From Candidatus Methanomethylophilaceae archaeon (GTDB lineage Archaea; Thermoplasmatota; Thermoplasmata; Methanomassiliicoccales; Methanomethylophilaceae), in the NCBI GenBank assembly GCA_017935945.1, contig JAGBGN010000055.1:1-34710 (forward strand): a DNA stretch of 34,710 bases, read 5' to 3'. The notes under the pieces were generated by a model. It did no database searches. It was not told where the DNA came from and saw only the letters and a list, made by a program, of their open reading frames with translations. Made by a program: the position numbers and the translations under genes. Below, one piece after another: positions 14,409 to 23,200 of this stretch. How positions within the stretch are numbered: position 1 is the first letter of the stretch; every line of letters starts with the position of its first letter.

Positions 14409-15191
14409 TTACTTACTCTCACGCTTGAGGGTCGCTGTACCGCCTTTGGATATGAGATCCTCGATGGCACAGTTGGAGACATCCTTCAGGATCTCCTCGG
14501 CCTCTTTGTACTCGCTTGCACAGACGACCAGCCTGTATTTCGGACATCCGACGCAAGTAATCTCGACATCGGCACCGTCGGCGGCCTCGAGTCCCTTGAG
14601 CAGAGAGGATTTGACGAGTTCCATTCCGTCAGGTGACGAGGAGCTCATCTCGAGGATCGCGTCGATCTGCACCATGGGTGGTGCGACGTTCTCCTCTGCG
14701 ACCTCGATGAAGGTTTCGATCCAGTCTCCGGAGAAGTCCTCGAGGAATTCCTCGCGGTAGGCCACGGCGGACTCGAAAGCCCCGTACAGGGTCTCGTACA
14801 CCTCGAGCAACTCGTTACCGAACTCATCGTAGGCATCGTCCACGGATATGGACATCCTCTCTGCGATGATCTCGACGAGCTTCTCGGCCTTCTTCTCGTT
14901 CTTCCACTGCTGGATCTTCTCCCTCTTCTGGTGCTCGTTAACGGATTTGAGGGAAAGGTCGATGTGACCTTTCGATGAATCAACGCCCAGAACTTTGCAG
15001 ACGATTTTTTGGCCTTCTCTGATGAAGTCTCTGATGTACTTGACCCAGCCAGTGGCAACATCCCTGACGTGTACGAACCCCTCCTTGTCATCGTACTCAT
15101 CGAGAGTGACGAATGCTCCGAAGTTCTTCACGTTCTTGACGGTGCAGACTACGAGCTCACCGTTCTCGGGGAAGCCTCTGACCCTTGACAT
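14409..15191 (-). CDS. eif2a: Translation initiation factor aIF2 alpha subunit
   Basis: 260 aa with the usual three parts. An S1/OB domain (about 10-85: GELVVCTVKNVKNFGAFVTL, EGFVHVRDVA, GHIDLSLKSV) is followed by a helical domain with QKREKIQQWK, and then a C-terminal alpha/beta domain that binds the gamma subunit (GADVEITCVGCPKYRLVV). With beta and gamma it delivers initiator Met-tRNA. The serine region equivalent to the eukaryal phosphorylation site is not distinctive here. The start overlaps the S27e stop (TGATG). Confidence 0.96.
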   Translation of the reverse strand: MSRVRGFPENGELVVCTVKNVKNFGAFVTLDEYDDKEGFVHVRDVATGWVKYIRDFIREGQKIVCKVLGVDSSKGHIDLSLKSVNEHQKREKIQQWKNEKKAEKLVEIIAERMSISVDDAYDEFGNELLEVYETLYGAFESAVAYREEFLEDFSGDWIETFIEVAEENVAPPMVQIDAILEMSSSSPDGMELVKSSLLKGLEAADGADVEITCVGCPKYRLVVCASEYKEAEEILKDVSNCAIEDLISKGGTATLKRESK

Positions 15192-15358
15192 CAGCCAACT
15201 ACCTCAGTTACTTCGCCTTTGATCTCGCCGACGCCGCCCTTGGGGACGATGAGGGTGGAACCGCACACGTGGCAGGTGACCTTGGTGGCTGCCTTCTTGA
15301 AGGCAATCTGCTCGTTGGCGCAGTCGGGGCATTTAATCTTGATGAAATCTCCGGTCAT
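15191..15358 (-). CDS. rps27e: 30S ribosomal protein S27e
   Basis: 55 aa, short and easy to miss. The translated sequence begins MTGDFIKIKCPDCANEQ and continues through TKVTCHVCGSTLIVPKGG, the C2C2 zinc finger of S27e (CPDC...CHVC). Its TGA shares bases with the ATG of aIF2alpha. Upstream is L44e, 5 bases away. The L44e-S27e-aIF2alpha order is standard in archaea, which supports the call. Confidence 0.93.
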   Translation of the reverse strand: MTGDFIKIKCPDCANEQIAFKKAATKVTCHVCGSTLIVPKGGVGEIKGEVTEVVG

Positions 15359-15363
15359 GTCAA

Positions 15364-15642
15364 TCACTCCGTGAGTTCGAACTTCTTGGCACGAATACAG
15401 GGTGCCAGGTTAGCTTTCTTGCAGGTGGTGCATCTGTACCTGAGGTTGATCCTCTTGGTGGGCTTCTCCCTTCCCTCGGGCTTAGGCCTGGGGAAACCTC
15501 CGTATCCGGCGGTAACCTTTCTGAATCTCCTCTGACCCCACTTGAGCTCACTTGCCTTCTTCTTCTTGACCCTCTCGACCTCCTGGTCGGTGTGGGTCTT
15601 GCAGTAGGGGCAATACCTTTTGATTGATCTGGGCATTTTCAT
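15364..15642 (-). CDS. rpl44e: 50S ribosomal protein L44e
   Basis: 92 aa. MPRSIKRYCPYCKTHTDQEV and RYRCTTCKKANL provide the CxxC...CxxC zinc site, with a basic middle (KKKKASELKWGQRRF) and GYGGFPRPKPEG that is diagnostic of L44e. ATG 15642 is preceded by AGGTGA with 5-6 bases spacing; a GTG at 15651 is less likely. It leads the L44e-S27e-aIF2alpha-Nop10-PAC2 operon. Confidence 0.95.
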   Translation of the reverse strand: MKMPRSIKRYCPYCKTHTDQEVERVKKKKASELKWGQRRFRKVTAGYGGFPRPKPEGREKPTKRINLRYRCTTCKKANLAPCIRAKKFELTE

Positions 15643-15686
15643 TATATTCACCTTTAAATGAATCGGGACGTGCTAATATCGAGGTT

Positions 15687-15697
15687 ATATAAAAAGG
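15687..15697 (-). promoter_or_regulatory. TATA box of the L44e operon
   Basis: Minus-strand TTTTTATATAA about 45-55 bases before the L44e ATG, predicting a leader of about 20-25 bases that includes the AGGTGA ribosome-binding site. Confidence 0.6.
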
Positions 15698-15749
15698 TGT
15701 AGCCCTTCCGAAACCCCGTTTCCAGCATCCCGTACGGATCCCGTCGGAA

Positions 15750-16472
15750 TCACCTTACAGGCAGTTCCTCGGGTTTCGGCGTGGTGTCCGCCATGTGCCT
15801 GACCTCGCCGTTTTCATCGCATATCAGGACATCGACCGCGGTGTTGAGGAACAGTCCGTTCTCAACCACGCCGGGTATGACATCGATCCTCGATTCGAGG
15901 AAGAACGGGCTGTCGATGCCATCGAACCTGCAGTCGTAGATGTAGTTGCCACCGTCCGTGATGAACGGCTCCTCATCCTTCATCCTGAGCTCGGCTTTGC
16001 ATCCCTGCCTCTCCAATGCGTATTTGGTGTGGAGGTGTCCGAATCTGAGGACCTCCACGGGGAGGGGAGCCTTCGTTCCGAGCTTGTCGACGAGTTTGGA
16101 ACCATCGACCACGATGATCTCCTTGACAGTGGCAGCCGCGACGATCTTCTCCCTGAGGAGTGCACCGCCGAGTCCCTTGACGAGCTGCATCCTGGGATCG
16201 ACCTCATCGGCGCCGTCGATGGTGACATCCAACTTGTCCACCTCATCCACGTCGACGACCTTGATGCCGCATTCCCTTGCAAGCTCCTCGCTCTGGACGG
16301 ATGTCGCCACACAGGTGAGGTCGTATCCGGACTCCACGAGTTCGCCGATCCTCTTGATGGCGTAATATGCTGTGGAGCCGGTACTGAGACCGACATTCAT
16401 TCCGTCCTTCACGTACTTGTTCACCGCAGCTTCTGCTACGATCTTCTTCATGGATGCTGCATCGAGGGTCAT
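15750..16472 (-). CDS. rpiA: Ribose-5-phosphate isomerase A
   Basis: 240 aa from ATG 16472, with GGTGAT a few bases upstream; an ATG at 16505 would lie before the predicted transcription start. The RpiA motifs are in order: VGLSTGSTAYYAIKRIGE (phosphate loop, about 28-45), TIDGADEVDP, LVKGLGGALLREK and IIVVDGSKLVDKLG. It interconverts ribose-5-phosphate and ribulose-5-phosphate, the step after the HPS/PHI route for which hxlB is present at 2.3 kb. It is transcribed away from dph6 from a mirror-image promoter. Confidence 0.94.
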   Translation of the reverse strand: MTLDAASMKKIVAEAAVNKYVKDGMNVGLSTGSTAYYAIKRIGELVESGYDLTCVATSVQSEELARECGIKVVDVDEVDKLDVTIDGADEVDPRMQLVKGLGGALLREKIVAAATVKEIIVVDGSKLVDKLGTKAPLPVEVLRFGHLHTKYALERQGCKAELRMKDEEPFITDGGNYIYDCRFDGIDSPFFLESRIDVIPGVVENGLFLNTAVDVLICDENGEVRHMADTTPKPEELPVR

Positions 16473-16508
16473 GTCATCACCGGGATGTTCGGACGGGCTA
16501 TGCACTTG

Positions 16509-16544
16509 CCGATAAAAGCATTGTGTCGGTGACGCTTTTATCGG
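16509..16544. promoter_or_regulatory. Mirror-image divergent promoter of rpiA and dph6
   Basis: Perfect 11-base inverted repeat, CCGATAAAAGC (16509-16519) and GCTTTTATCGG (16534-16544), with a 14-base spacer. Each arm reads GCTTTTATCGG in the direction of its gene and can act as a TATA element. The right arm is centred 26 bases before the dph6 ATG (leaderless). The left arm predicts a start near 16490 for rpiA, leaving room for its ribosome-binding site. Confidence 0.65.
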
Positions 16545-16563
16545 TCATACCATACGGAGTCCC

Positions 16564-17244
16564 ATGAGGCTCGCTTCACTCTACTCCGGTGGAAAGGATT
16601 CCACCTTCTCCCTGTACCTCGCCGAGCAGATGGGACATGAGGTCCCGTACATCGTCAATATCGTCCCTGAACACGACGAATCATGGATATTCCACGTCCC
16701 CAACCTGGATGTCGTCCCGCTGATGGCCGAGTCAATGGGTAAGGAAGTGGTCACGGCCAGGACGGTCGGTTCGGAGGAGGGTGACATGGAGGGTCTGCGC
16801 AGGGCGTTGGAGGGCCTCGATGTGGACGGCATCGTCACCGGTGCGGTATGGTCGGATTACCAATGGGACCGTATCAACATGGTCTGCGGCGACCTCGGGC
16901 TGAAGGTCATATGCCCCCTGTGGAGGAAGGATCAGGACCTCGTCGTGGAGGAGATGATCCGCGCGGGTGTGCGTGCCATCATAATCGGATGCTATGCGGA
17001 GGGCCTGGGTCAGGAATGGCTCGGACGCGAGATAGACATGGAGGCCGTGCGTGAGCTCCGCCTCTTACGTGAGAAGTACGGCATAAGCGTCATGGGTGAG
17101 GGCGGGGAGTACGAATCCCTGACCATAGACTCGCCTCTCCACTCCGCACCTTTGGAGATATTGTCGTCAGAGGTCCAGTGGTCCCGTGGCAGCGGGACCA
17201 TGAAGGTCACCTCTGCCCGTCTCCGTCCAGGGCCCTCGGCCTGA
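16564..17244 (+). CDS. dph6: Diphthine--ammonia ligase (Dph6-type ATP pyrophosphatase)
   Basis: 226 aa. The N-terminal PP-loop is [16 protein letters not shown] (residues 6-21). [21 protein letters not shown] and [17 protein letters not shown] match the MJ0570/Dph6 family (adenine-nucleotide alpha-hydrolase fold), which amidates diphthine on elongation factor 2 as the last step of diphthamide synthesis. Length is normal for archaeal members, with no RidA-like extension. The mRNA is probably leaderless. The 3' end overlaps the convergent copper ATPase by 38 bases. Confidence 0.9.
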   Translation: MRLASLYSGGKDSTFSLYLAEQMGHEVPYIVNIVPEHDESWIFHVPNLDVVPLMAESMGKEVVTARTVGSEEGDMEGLRRALEGLDVDGIVTGAVWSDYQWDRINMVCGDLGLKVICPLWRKDQDLVVEEMIRAGVRAIIIGCYAEGLGQEWLGREIDMEAVRELRLLREKYGISVMGEGGEYESLTIDSPLHSAPLEILSSEVQWSRGSGTMKVTSARLRPGPSA

Positions 17245-19432
17245 AGCGCTTCATCCTCATCGCGTTCGACACCACCGATATGGACGACAGCGACATGGCC
17301 GCAGCGGACAGCATGGGCATGTGGTCGACGAGTCCGTCGTAACCCAGGACGACCGGGAGTCCGGCAGCTATCGGGATGCACACCGCGTTGTACACGAAGG
17401 CGAAGAACAGGTTCTGCTTGATGTTTCCAAGGGTGGCCTTTCCGATCTCCAGGGCCGCAGGTACTGACCTCAGGTCATCGTTCATCATCACGATGTCGGC
17501 CGATTCTATGGCTATGTCCGTTCCGGATCCGACGGCTATGCCGACATCGGACTGCGTGAGTGCGGGTGCATCGTTGATACCGTCACCCGTCATGGCGACA
17601 TGGGCCTGACCCACCTGTAGCTTCTTCACGGTATCGAGTTTGTCACCGGGTTTCATCCCGGAGCGGACCTCTGTTATCTCGACCTGTGCCGCGATACCCT
17701 CGGCGGTCTCCATGCGGTCACCGGTGGCCATGATGACCCTGACCCCATCTCTCTTGAGGGATGCGATGGCCGATGCGCTCTCGGGTCTGACGGTGTCCGA
17801 TACGGCTATCATGCCCAGGTACGAACCATCCGAGGACACATGGATGCGTCCCACGTAGTCCGGAACGCCCTCATTGACGTTTTCATCGATGATGACGCCG
17901 TTCTCAATCAGGAATCCCTCGTTTCCAACGAGCACGGTGTGTCCGCGGACATCGGCGATGACACCGCCGCCGGTCACGCTTTCGAACGACGAGTGGTCCG
18001 GGGCCGTGATGCCGTTCTCATCGGCATATCTCCTGACGGCCTTCGCCAACGGATGCTCGGAATCGGATTCCGCCGCAGCGGCCATGGAGACGAGGTCCAT
18101 CGCATCCCCGGTCGGGTGGACCGAGACGACCTCGGGATGACCCATCGTGATGGTTCCGGTCTTGTCCAGGATCACGGTGTCGATTTTCGCCGAGGCTTCC
18201 AGTGAAGCCGCGGTCTTGTAGAGTATGCCGTGTCTGGAACCGTTCCCCGTTCCGACGACTATGGCCAGGGGTGTGGCCAATCCCAGTGCACACGGGCACG
18301 ATATCACGAGGATGGATATCGCTATGTTGAGACAGAACTGCACATCCCTTCCCGCCACCATCCATCCGATGAACGCGATGAGTGCGATGGCCATCACCGC
18401 AGGGACGAAGACGGATGCAACCCTGTCGGCGATACTGGCCACAGGAGCCTTGGTGCCCTGTGCCATCTCCATCATCCTGGCTATCTGGAACAGGACCGTC
18501 TCCTCGCCGACCTTCTCGACGGATATGCGGAGACTGCCCTGTCCGTTCACGGTCGCACCGTACACGAGGTCCCCCACGCGCTTGGTCTCGGGCATGCTCT
18601 CCCCTGTGAGCATGGATTCGTCCACCGAGGACTCGCCCGATATGACGGTCCCGTCGGTGGGTATCCTCTCACCCGGACGTACCAGGACGACATCGCCGAT
18701 CACGAGTTGGTCGGACGGTACGGATTCCTCGACACCGTTCCTGATGACGGTCGCATGATCGGGGGCCATCGACAGGAGTTTCCTGAGGGAATCGTTTGTG
18801 TTGGATTTGGAACGAGCTTCCAGGTACTTCCCGACGCTCACAAGGGCGATGATCATCCCGACGGAGTCGAAACTCAGCATATGGGCGGCGCTCGGATCAT
18901 CCGTGAATATCAGGAAGGTGTTGTACAATCCCAACACCAGGGATGCAGTGGTTCCCAGGGCCACCAGTGAATCCATGGTGGGGCTCCTCGTCAGGAGTGC
19001 TGGGAACCCTTTCTTGTAGAAACGCCTGCCCGCATACAGTATCGGCATGCACAGTGCGATCTGCACGATGCAGTCTGTACGGCGGTCGAACGGCATCGAC
19101 AGGCCGAACATCGGACCCATCGCGATCACACTCAGGGGTATCGCGAAGAGGATGGCTACGATCAGGTCGTTGCGTTGGACCCTCAGGGCCTCTTTCTCCT
19201 GTCTGGCGGCCTCGTCCCTGTCATCGCTGATGAACGAGTATCCCGCACGTTCGACGGCGTCCCTGATGCGATCTTCGTCGATAAGCGACTCATCGTAGGT
19301 CACGGTCGCGGTGTTGTTGCCGATGTTGGCCGCGACCGATATGACGCCCTGCAGCCCTCCGATCGCATTCTCCACTCTGCCCGTGCATGCTGCACAGGTC
19401 ATGCCACCTATGCGGAAGACGCGCGTCCTCAT
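17207..19432 (-). CDS. copA: Copper-type P1B ATPase
   Basis: 741 aa. One N-terminal heavy-metal domain ([15 protein letters not shown]13 and C16) precedes membrane segments. Then come the actuator TGES (276-279), the metal-transport motif [11 protein letters not shown] (CPC 379-381), the phosphorylation site DKTGT (423-427), SEHPLAKA (459-466), and the hinge [11 protein letters not shown]. The CPC motif together with C-terminal-helix residues [11 protein letters not shown] (Asn) and [12 protein letters not shown] (Met, Ser) fits Cu(I) export (P1B-1). It starts 4 bases inside the small chaperone gene, so the two are translated together. Confidence 0.94.
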   Translation of the reverse strand: MRTRVFRIGGMTCAACTGRVENAIGGLQGVISVAANIGNNTATVTYDESLIDEDRIRDAVERAGYSFISDDRDEAARQEKEALRVQRNDLIVAILFAIPLSVIAMGPMFGLSMPFDRRTDCIVQIALCMPILYAGRRFYKKGFPALLTRSPTMDSLVALGTTASLVLGLYNTFLIFTDDPSAAHMLSFDSVGMIIALVSVGKYLEARSKSNTNDSLRKLLSMAPDHATVIRNGVEESVPSDQLVIGDVVLVRPGERIPTDGTVISGESSVDESMLTGESMPETKRVGDLVYGATVNGQGSLRISVEKVGEETVLFQIARMMEMAQGTKAPVASIADRVASVFVPAVMAIALIAFIGWMVAGRDVQFCLNIAISILVISCPCALGLATPLAIVVGTGNGSRHGILYKTAASLEASAKIDTVILDKTGTITMGHPEVVSVHPTGDAMDLVSMAAAAESDSEHPLAKAVRRYADENGITAPDHSSFESVTGGGVIADVRGHTVLVGNEGFLIENGVIIDENVNEGVPDYVGRIHVSSDGSYLGMIAVSDTVRPESASAIASLKRDGVRVIMATGDRMETAEGIAAQVEITEVRSGMKPGDKLDTVKKLQVGQAHVAMTGDGINDAPALTQSDVGIAVGSGTDIAIESADIVMMNDDLRSVPAALEIGKATLGNIKQNLFFAFVYNAVCIPIAAGLPVVLGYDGLVDHMPMLSAAAMSLSSISVVSNAMRMKRFRPRALDGDGQR

Positions 19433-19650
19433 GAGAACAGTCCACGTTTGACGGATGCCCTGAATCCGGCATCCACGACGGTGGCGATCAGAGTTTCATC
19501 CGATACCCCGTCATGGTTGACGACGGCGGTACCCTTCTTCAGGTTGACATCGACGGAAGTCACTCCCTCGAGTCCCTCGAGGCGATTCTTCACATTGGCG
19601 ACGCAGCCCTCGCACATCATTCCTTCAATCTTCAATGACGTCTTTGCCAT
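19429..19650 (-). CDS. copZ: Copper chaperone-like heavy-metal-associated domain protein
   Basis: 73 aa, a single ferredoxin-like HMA domain with metal loop [15 protein letters not shown] (CxxC) and the usual strand pattern ([18 protein letters not shown]). It probably hands Cu(I) to the downstream ATPase. Its stop overlaps the ATPase start (ATGA). The ATG lies just after an inverted repeat and AT-rich stretch that may be promoter and operator. No regulator gene is nearby. Confidence 0.88.
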   Translation of the reverse strand: MAKTSLKIEGMMCEGCVANVKNRLEGLEGVTSVDVNLKKGTAVVNHDGVSDETLIATVVDAGFRASVKRGLFS

Positions 19651-19670
19651 GGCGTATCGAATCCCCTGTT

Positions 19671-19694
19671 GATATTTAGTTTATCCTAAAAATC
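19671..19694 (-). promoter_or_regulatory. Inverted repeat overlapping the copZ-copA promoter (candidate operator)
   Basis: On the plus strand GATATTTAG (19671-19679) and CTAAAAATC (19686-19694) form arms matching at 8 of 9 positions, with spacer TTTATC. The stretch contains the only TATA-like bases before copZ, so a bound repressor would block the promoter. It also overlaps the nitroreductase stop codon. Inferred from symmetry and place only. Confidence 0.4.
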
Positions 19695-20196
19695 AGGCGT
19701 ACCTCACAAACTCCTCCATGGGCTTACGCACACCATGGTTGGGAGAAGTCTCATCCGCCTTGTGGCCGACGACCAGGATGTTCACGGGCTCCACGTTCTC
19801 GGGGAGTCCGAACTCCTCACTGATGACCGCAGGGTCGAACCAGCATATCCAGCAGGTGCCGAGACCGAGTTCGGTGGCCTGGTACATCATCTGGGTCGTG
19901 ACTATGGACGCGTCGATGTCGGAGATGTTCTTACCGTCGAACCCGCGGACCCAGGACCTGTCGCGGTCGCAGCATACGATGAGGGCCAGCGTCGCACCGA
20001 ACGTCCTGGAGCATTTGTGGATCCTTTCGAAACCATCCTCGGACGTCACCGCGATCACGGTGACGGGTTGACTGTTCTTCCCGGTGGGTGCGAGACGTCC
20101 GGCCTCGAGGATGGACTGCATGTCCCCTTCCGAGACGGGTTCATCCGTGTAGCTGCGGGATGAGTATCTGCTTCTGACGAGATCGATGTAGGTCAT
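19693..20196 (-). CDS. Nitroreductase-family FMN protein
   Basis: 167 aa. It opens DLVRSRYSSRSYTDEPVSEGD, the FMN-phosphate Arg pattern (RxSxR) of the nitroreductase fold. Then come ILEAGRLAPTGKNSQPV, a hydrophobic ALIVCCDRD strand and YQATELGLGTCWICWFDP, and it ends with a GVRKPMEEFVRY tail. It is shorter than NfsB-type enzymes, as is common in archaea. It probably reduces small electrophiles or flavin using FMN; substrate unknown. No partner gene. Confidence 0.85.
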   Translation of the reverse strand: MTYIDLVRSRYSSRSYTDEPVSEGDMQSILEAGRLAPTGKNSQPVTVIAVTSEDGFERIHKCSRTFGATLALIVCCDRDRSWVRGFDGKNISDIDASIVTTQMMYQATELGLGTCWICWFDPAVISEEFGLPENVEPVNILVVGHKADETSPNHGVRKPMEEFVRYA

Positions 20197-20204
20197 TGGG
20201 ATTT

Positions 20205-20222
20205 CCTGCCGTTTCCGGCAGG
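20205..20222 (-). terminator. Stable hairpin with GAAA tetraloop between helicase and nitroreductase genes
   Basis: Read on the minus strand it is CCTGCCG-GAAA-CGGCAGG: a 7-bp GC-rich stem closed by a GNRA tetraloop, ending 9 bases before the nitroreductase ATG. It could mark the end of the helicase transcript or be a leader structure. There is no T-run after it, so it is not a classical intrinsic terminator. Confidence 0.4.
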
Positions 20223-20275
20223 GTAAGAATCTCCCGGGTGTTGAAAAACGTGTTCCCGGGGGAGTGGTTCGGGGA

Positions 20276-23200
20276 TCAGACCCTTTCTATGGCCTCGATT
20301 ATGCGGGAGATCTCCTTGTCGGGGTTCTTCCACATACCCGGGGTCCAGACCCTGTGGATCTTCCATCCGCGGGACTCGAGGTACTTCTGCCTGTGGTAGT
20401 CCCTCTCCCTGGTGGATGTGGAGAGTTCGTAGAGCCTGCTGTCGCATTCTATGCCGAGGATGAAGCGTCCGTTCTGCTTGACACCGATGTCGATCTGGTA
20501 TCCACCGATTCCGACGTTCCTCTCGACGCTGTATCCCTTCCTGGACAGGATGTTGTACACCTTGTCCGCGATCTTCCCGCCACTGTAGTCCTCCTTGTTG
20601 TTCCAGCGGTCGTTTCCGAAGGAGTGGAGGATGGTGTTGGCGAGCTCCCTGTCGCCGGCGCTGACGGCATCGGCGTACTGCAGGTACTTCTTCAGGATCC
20701 TCGGGCCCTCGTTCTTGGTTTCCTCCACCTGGAGGTCGCTGGGGTCGAAGGACTTCACGATGAGGATCTTCTTCTTCGCACGGGATATGGCGACGTTGAG
20801 ACGGTTCTCACCTCCGCGGTTGTTGAGCCATCCGAACCTCTGCATGAGCTTGCCCTCGGAGTTCTTGGCGTATCCGATGGAGAACATGATCACGTCGCGT
20901 TCATCTCCCTGGACACTCTCGATGTTCTTGATGAAGAGACCCACGTCCTCTCCGTTGTCATGCCTCTTCATCTCCTCTGCGACCATCTTGCCGAATGTCA
21001 GGTCCTTCCCGCATTCCTCATCCAGCACATCGTTGATCAGGTCCCTCTGGGAGCTGTTGAACGTGATTATGCCCACGGTCTCGTTGTTCTTCCTGTTGAG
21101 GAAGAACTCCTTCAGGAGGGCCACGATCTTGTCGGCCTCGGCCCTGTTGGATTTGTCCTCCCACAGTCCGTCGACCTTGAACACCTCTATCGGGGGTTTC
21201 TCGGGTTCGATGACGTTGGGTGAGACGTACAGTCTGCCGTTGTAGAACGCATAGTTGGAGAACGCTATCAGCTCCTCGTACCTGGCCCTGTAGTGGAAGT
21301 TCAGGAGGATGGAGTCGTACCTGGCCCTGGCGAGGTCGAGGAGGGACTCCTCCTCGAGTGCGGCAGAGACGACATCGTCCAGGTCGTCCTCATCGCTCTC
21401 GTACTCTATTCTCCCCATTCCGAGGCTGGATGGACGGAGCTGCTTGTGGTCGCCTGCGACGACGACCTTCTTTGCACGGTATATGGACGGGACACCCTTC
21501 TCCACGTACATCTGGGATGCCTCGTCGAAGATGAGCAGGTCGAAGATACCCATCTCGAGCGGGAGGATCTCGGACACCACCTCGGGTGTGAGCAACCAGA
21601 CACGGACCCCCTTGAAGAGCTCGTATCCGTAGCGGTTGATGAACTTGTTCAGGTTCCATTTCCTCTTGGACTCGATGATCCTGTTGATGTCCCCGCGCCT
21701 CTTGGATTCGGTGATGTACTTGAGGTTCTCCTGGAAGACCTCCTCGACCTTGTCCCTGGTCAGGTCCCTCTTCTCGGTGATCTTCCTGTCCATGTCGGCT
21801 ATTATGCTGTCGAAGTCCCATATCTCCTGCATTATGTCCTTGTGGGACGCATCGAACTTCTGGAGGTGGTCGTTGAGGATCCAGTTGTAGATGCGCTCGT
21901 TGCTGTCGGAGAACGGGAGCTTGGTCGCTGCGGAGACGCCGAGGATGTCCTCACCGTACATCTTCTCGGAGGCGCTCATCTTGTTGTACACGGTGGACCT
22001 GGCGGAGTATGTCTCGTATCCGTCGAGGGCATCGAACATCTTGCGGGGGTCGTCCATGATCGCGTTGACGGTGTGCTCGTTGTAATGGGAGAAGTACTTG
22101 TCCGCCATGGCGGTGGTCTCACGGGAGACCTTGCCCTTGGAGAACAGCTTGCCGATGAATCCCTTGGACTTGAAGTCCAGCATCTGATGCTCCAGGTCCA
22201 GCAGGTCCGCCTTCATCTCCCCGATGTTGTACTCGGACAGGTCCGCCTTCATCTGGGTCATCCAAGGGTACTTCGAGACGAGTTCGTTGTACTCGTTGAA
22301 GTTCTTCATCAGGACCGGGTCGTTGAACTTCCTGTGGAGTTCCTCGATCTCAGGGTACTTGAGGTCCATGAGGGAGGGTTCGATGTTGTCCTTGAGCGTC
22401 TTGTACTCCTCGAACTGGCGTGGGTCGTTGACGTCGAGCCACCTGTCCATCGAGTAGAGCTTGTACGGCTCGATGCCGAACTCGCACGGACTGTACATGA
22501 CATCCGCGATGTTCTCCAGGAGCATGACGTCCTCGTCGATGCTGGTGGATATGGCGTCGAGGTCTGTACCGGACTTCTTGGTGTTGCAGGAAAGCATCTC
22601 GTCCAGCTGTTTGTAGAACAGGTCCTTGTTACCGACATCGTCGATCATCAGGCAGTACCTGGCGAGGTTGCCGAGACGGGAGTAGACGACATCCAGCGCG
22701 GTCTTCTTCTCGGACACCATGAGGACCGTCTTACCCTTGAGGACCGCGGAAGTGATGAGTCCGGTTATGACCTGGGACTTGCCAGTGCCCGGGGGACCCT
22801 GTACGACGATCTCGTCACCATGCTCTATGGCCGTGAGGATGTTCTCCTGGGCGCTGTTGAGCGAGTTGATGTAGACCAGGTCGTGTTCGGATGCCTCCAT
22901 CCCCTTCTTGCGGATCTCGGACTCGGTGAGCGGCGCGGGCAGGTCGGACAGGAAGTCGGTCTTGTTCAGGTCTGCGACCAGGTCGTTCAGGATACCGTTG
23001 ATCTCCCTTCCCGCAAGCATGCCGTCGAAGTCCCTCTGGATGGAACTGGAATACGTGGGGTACTTCCCGAGCATGACATTGGGTACGACCTCCATGTCCC
23101 CCGCGAGGTACTTGGGGAACTCCCCGGCCTTGTAGTCGATGAAAGGTGTGGGCAGGCTGAACTCGTACTCTATGTTGAGTCCGCTGTCCTTGTAGAACGC

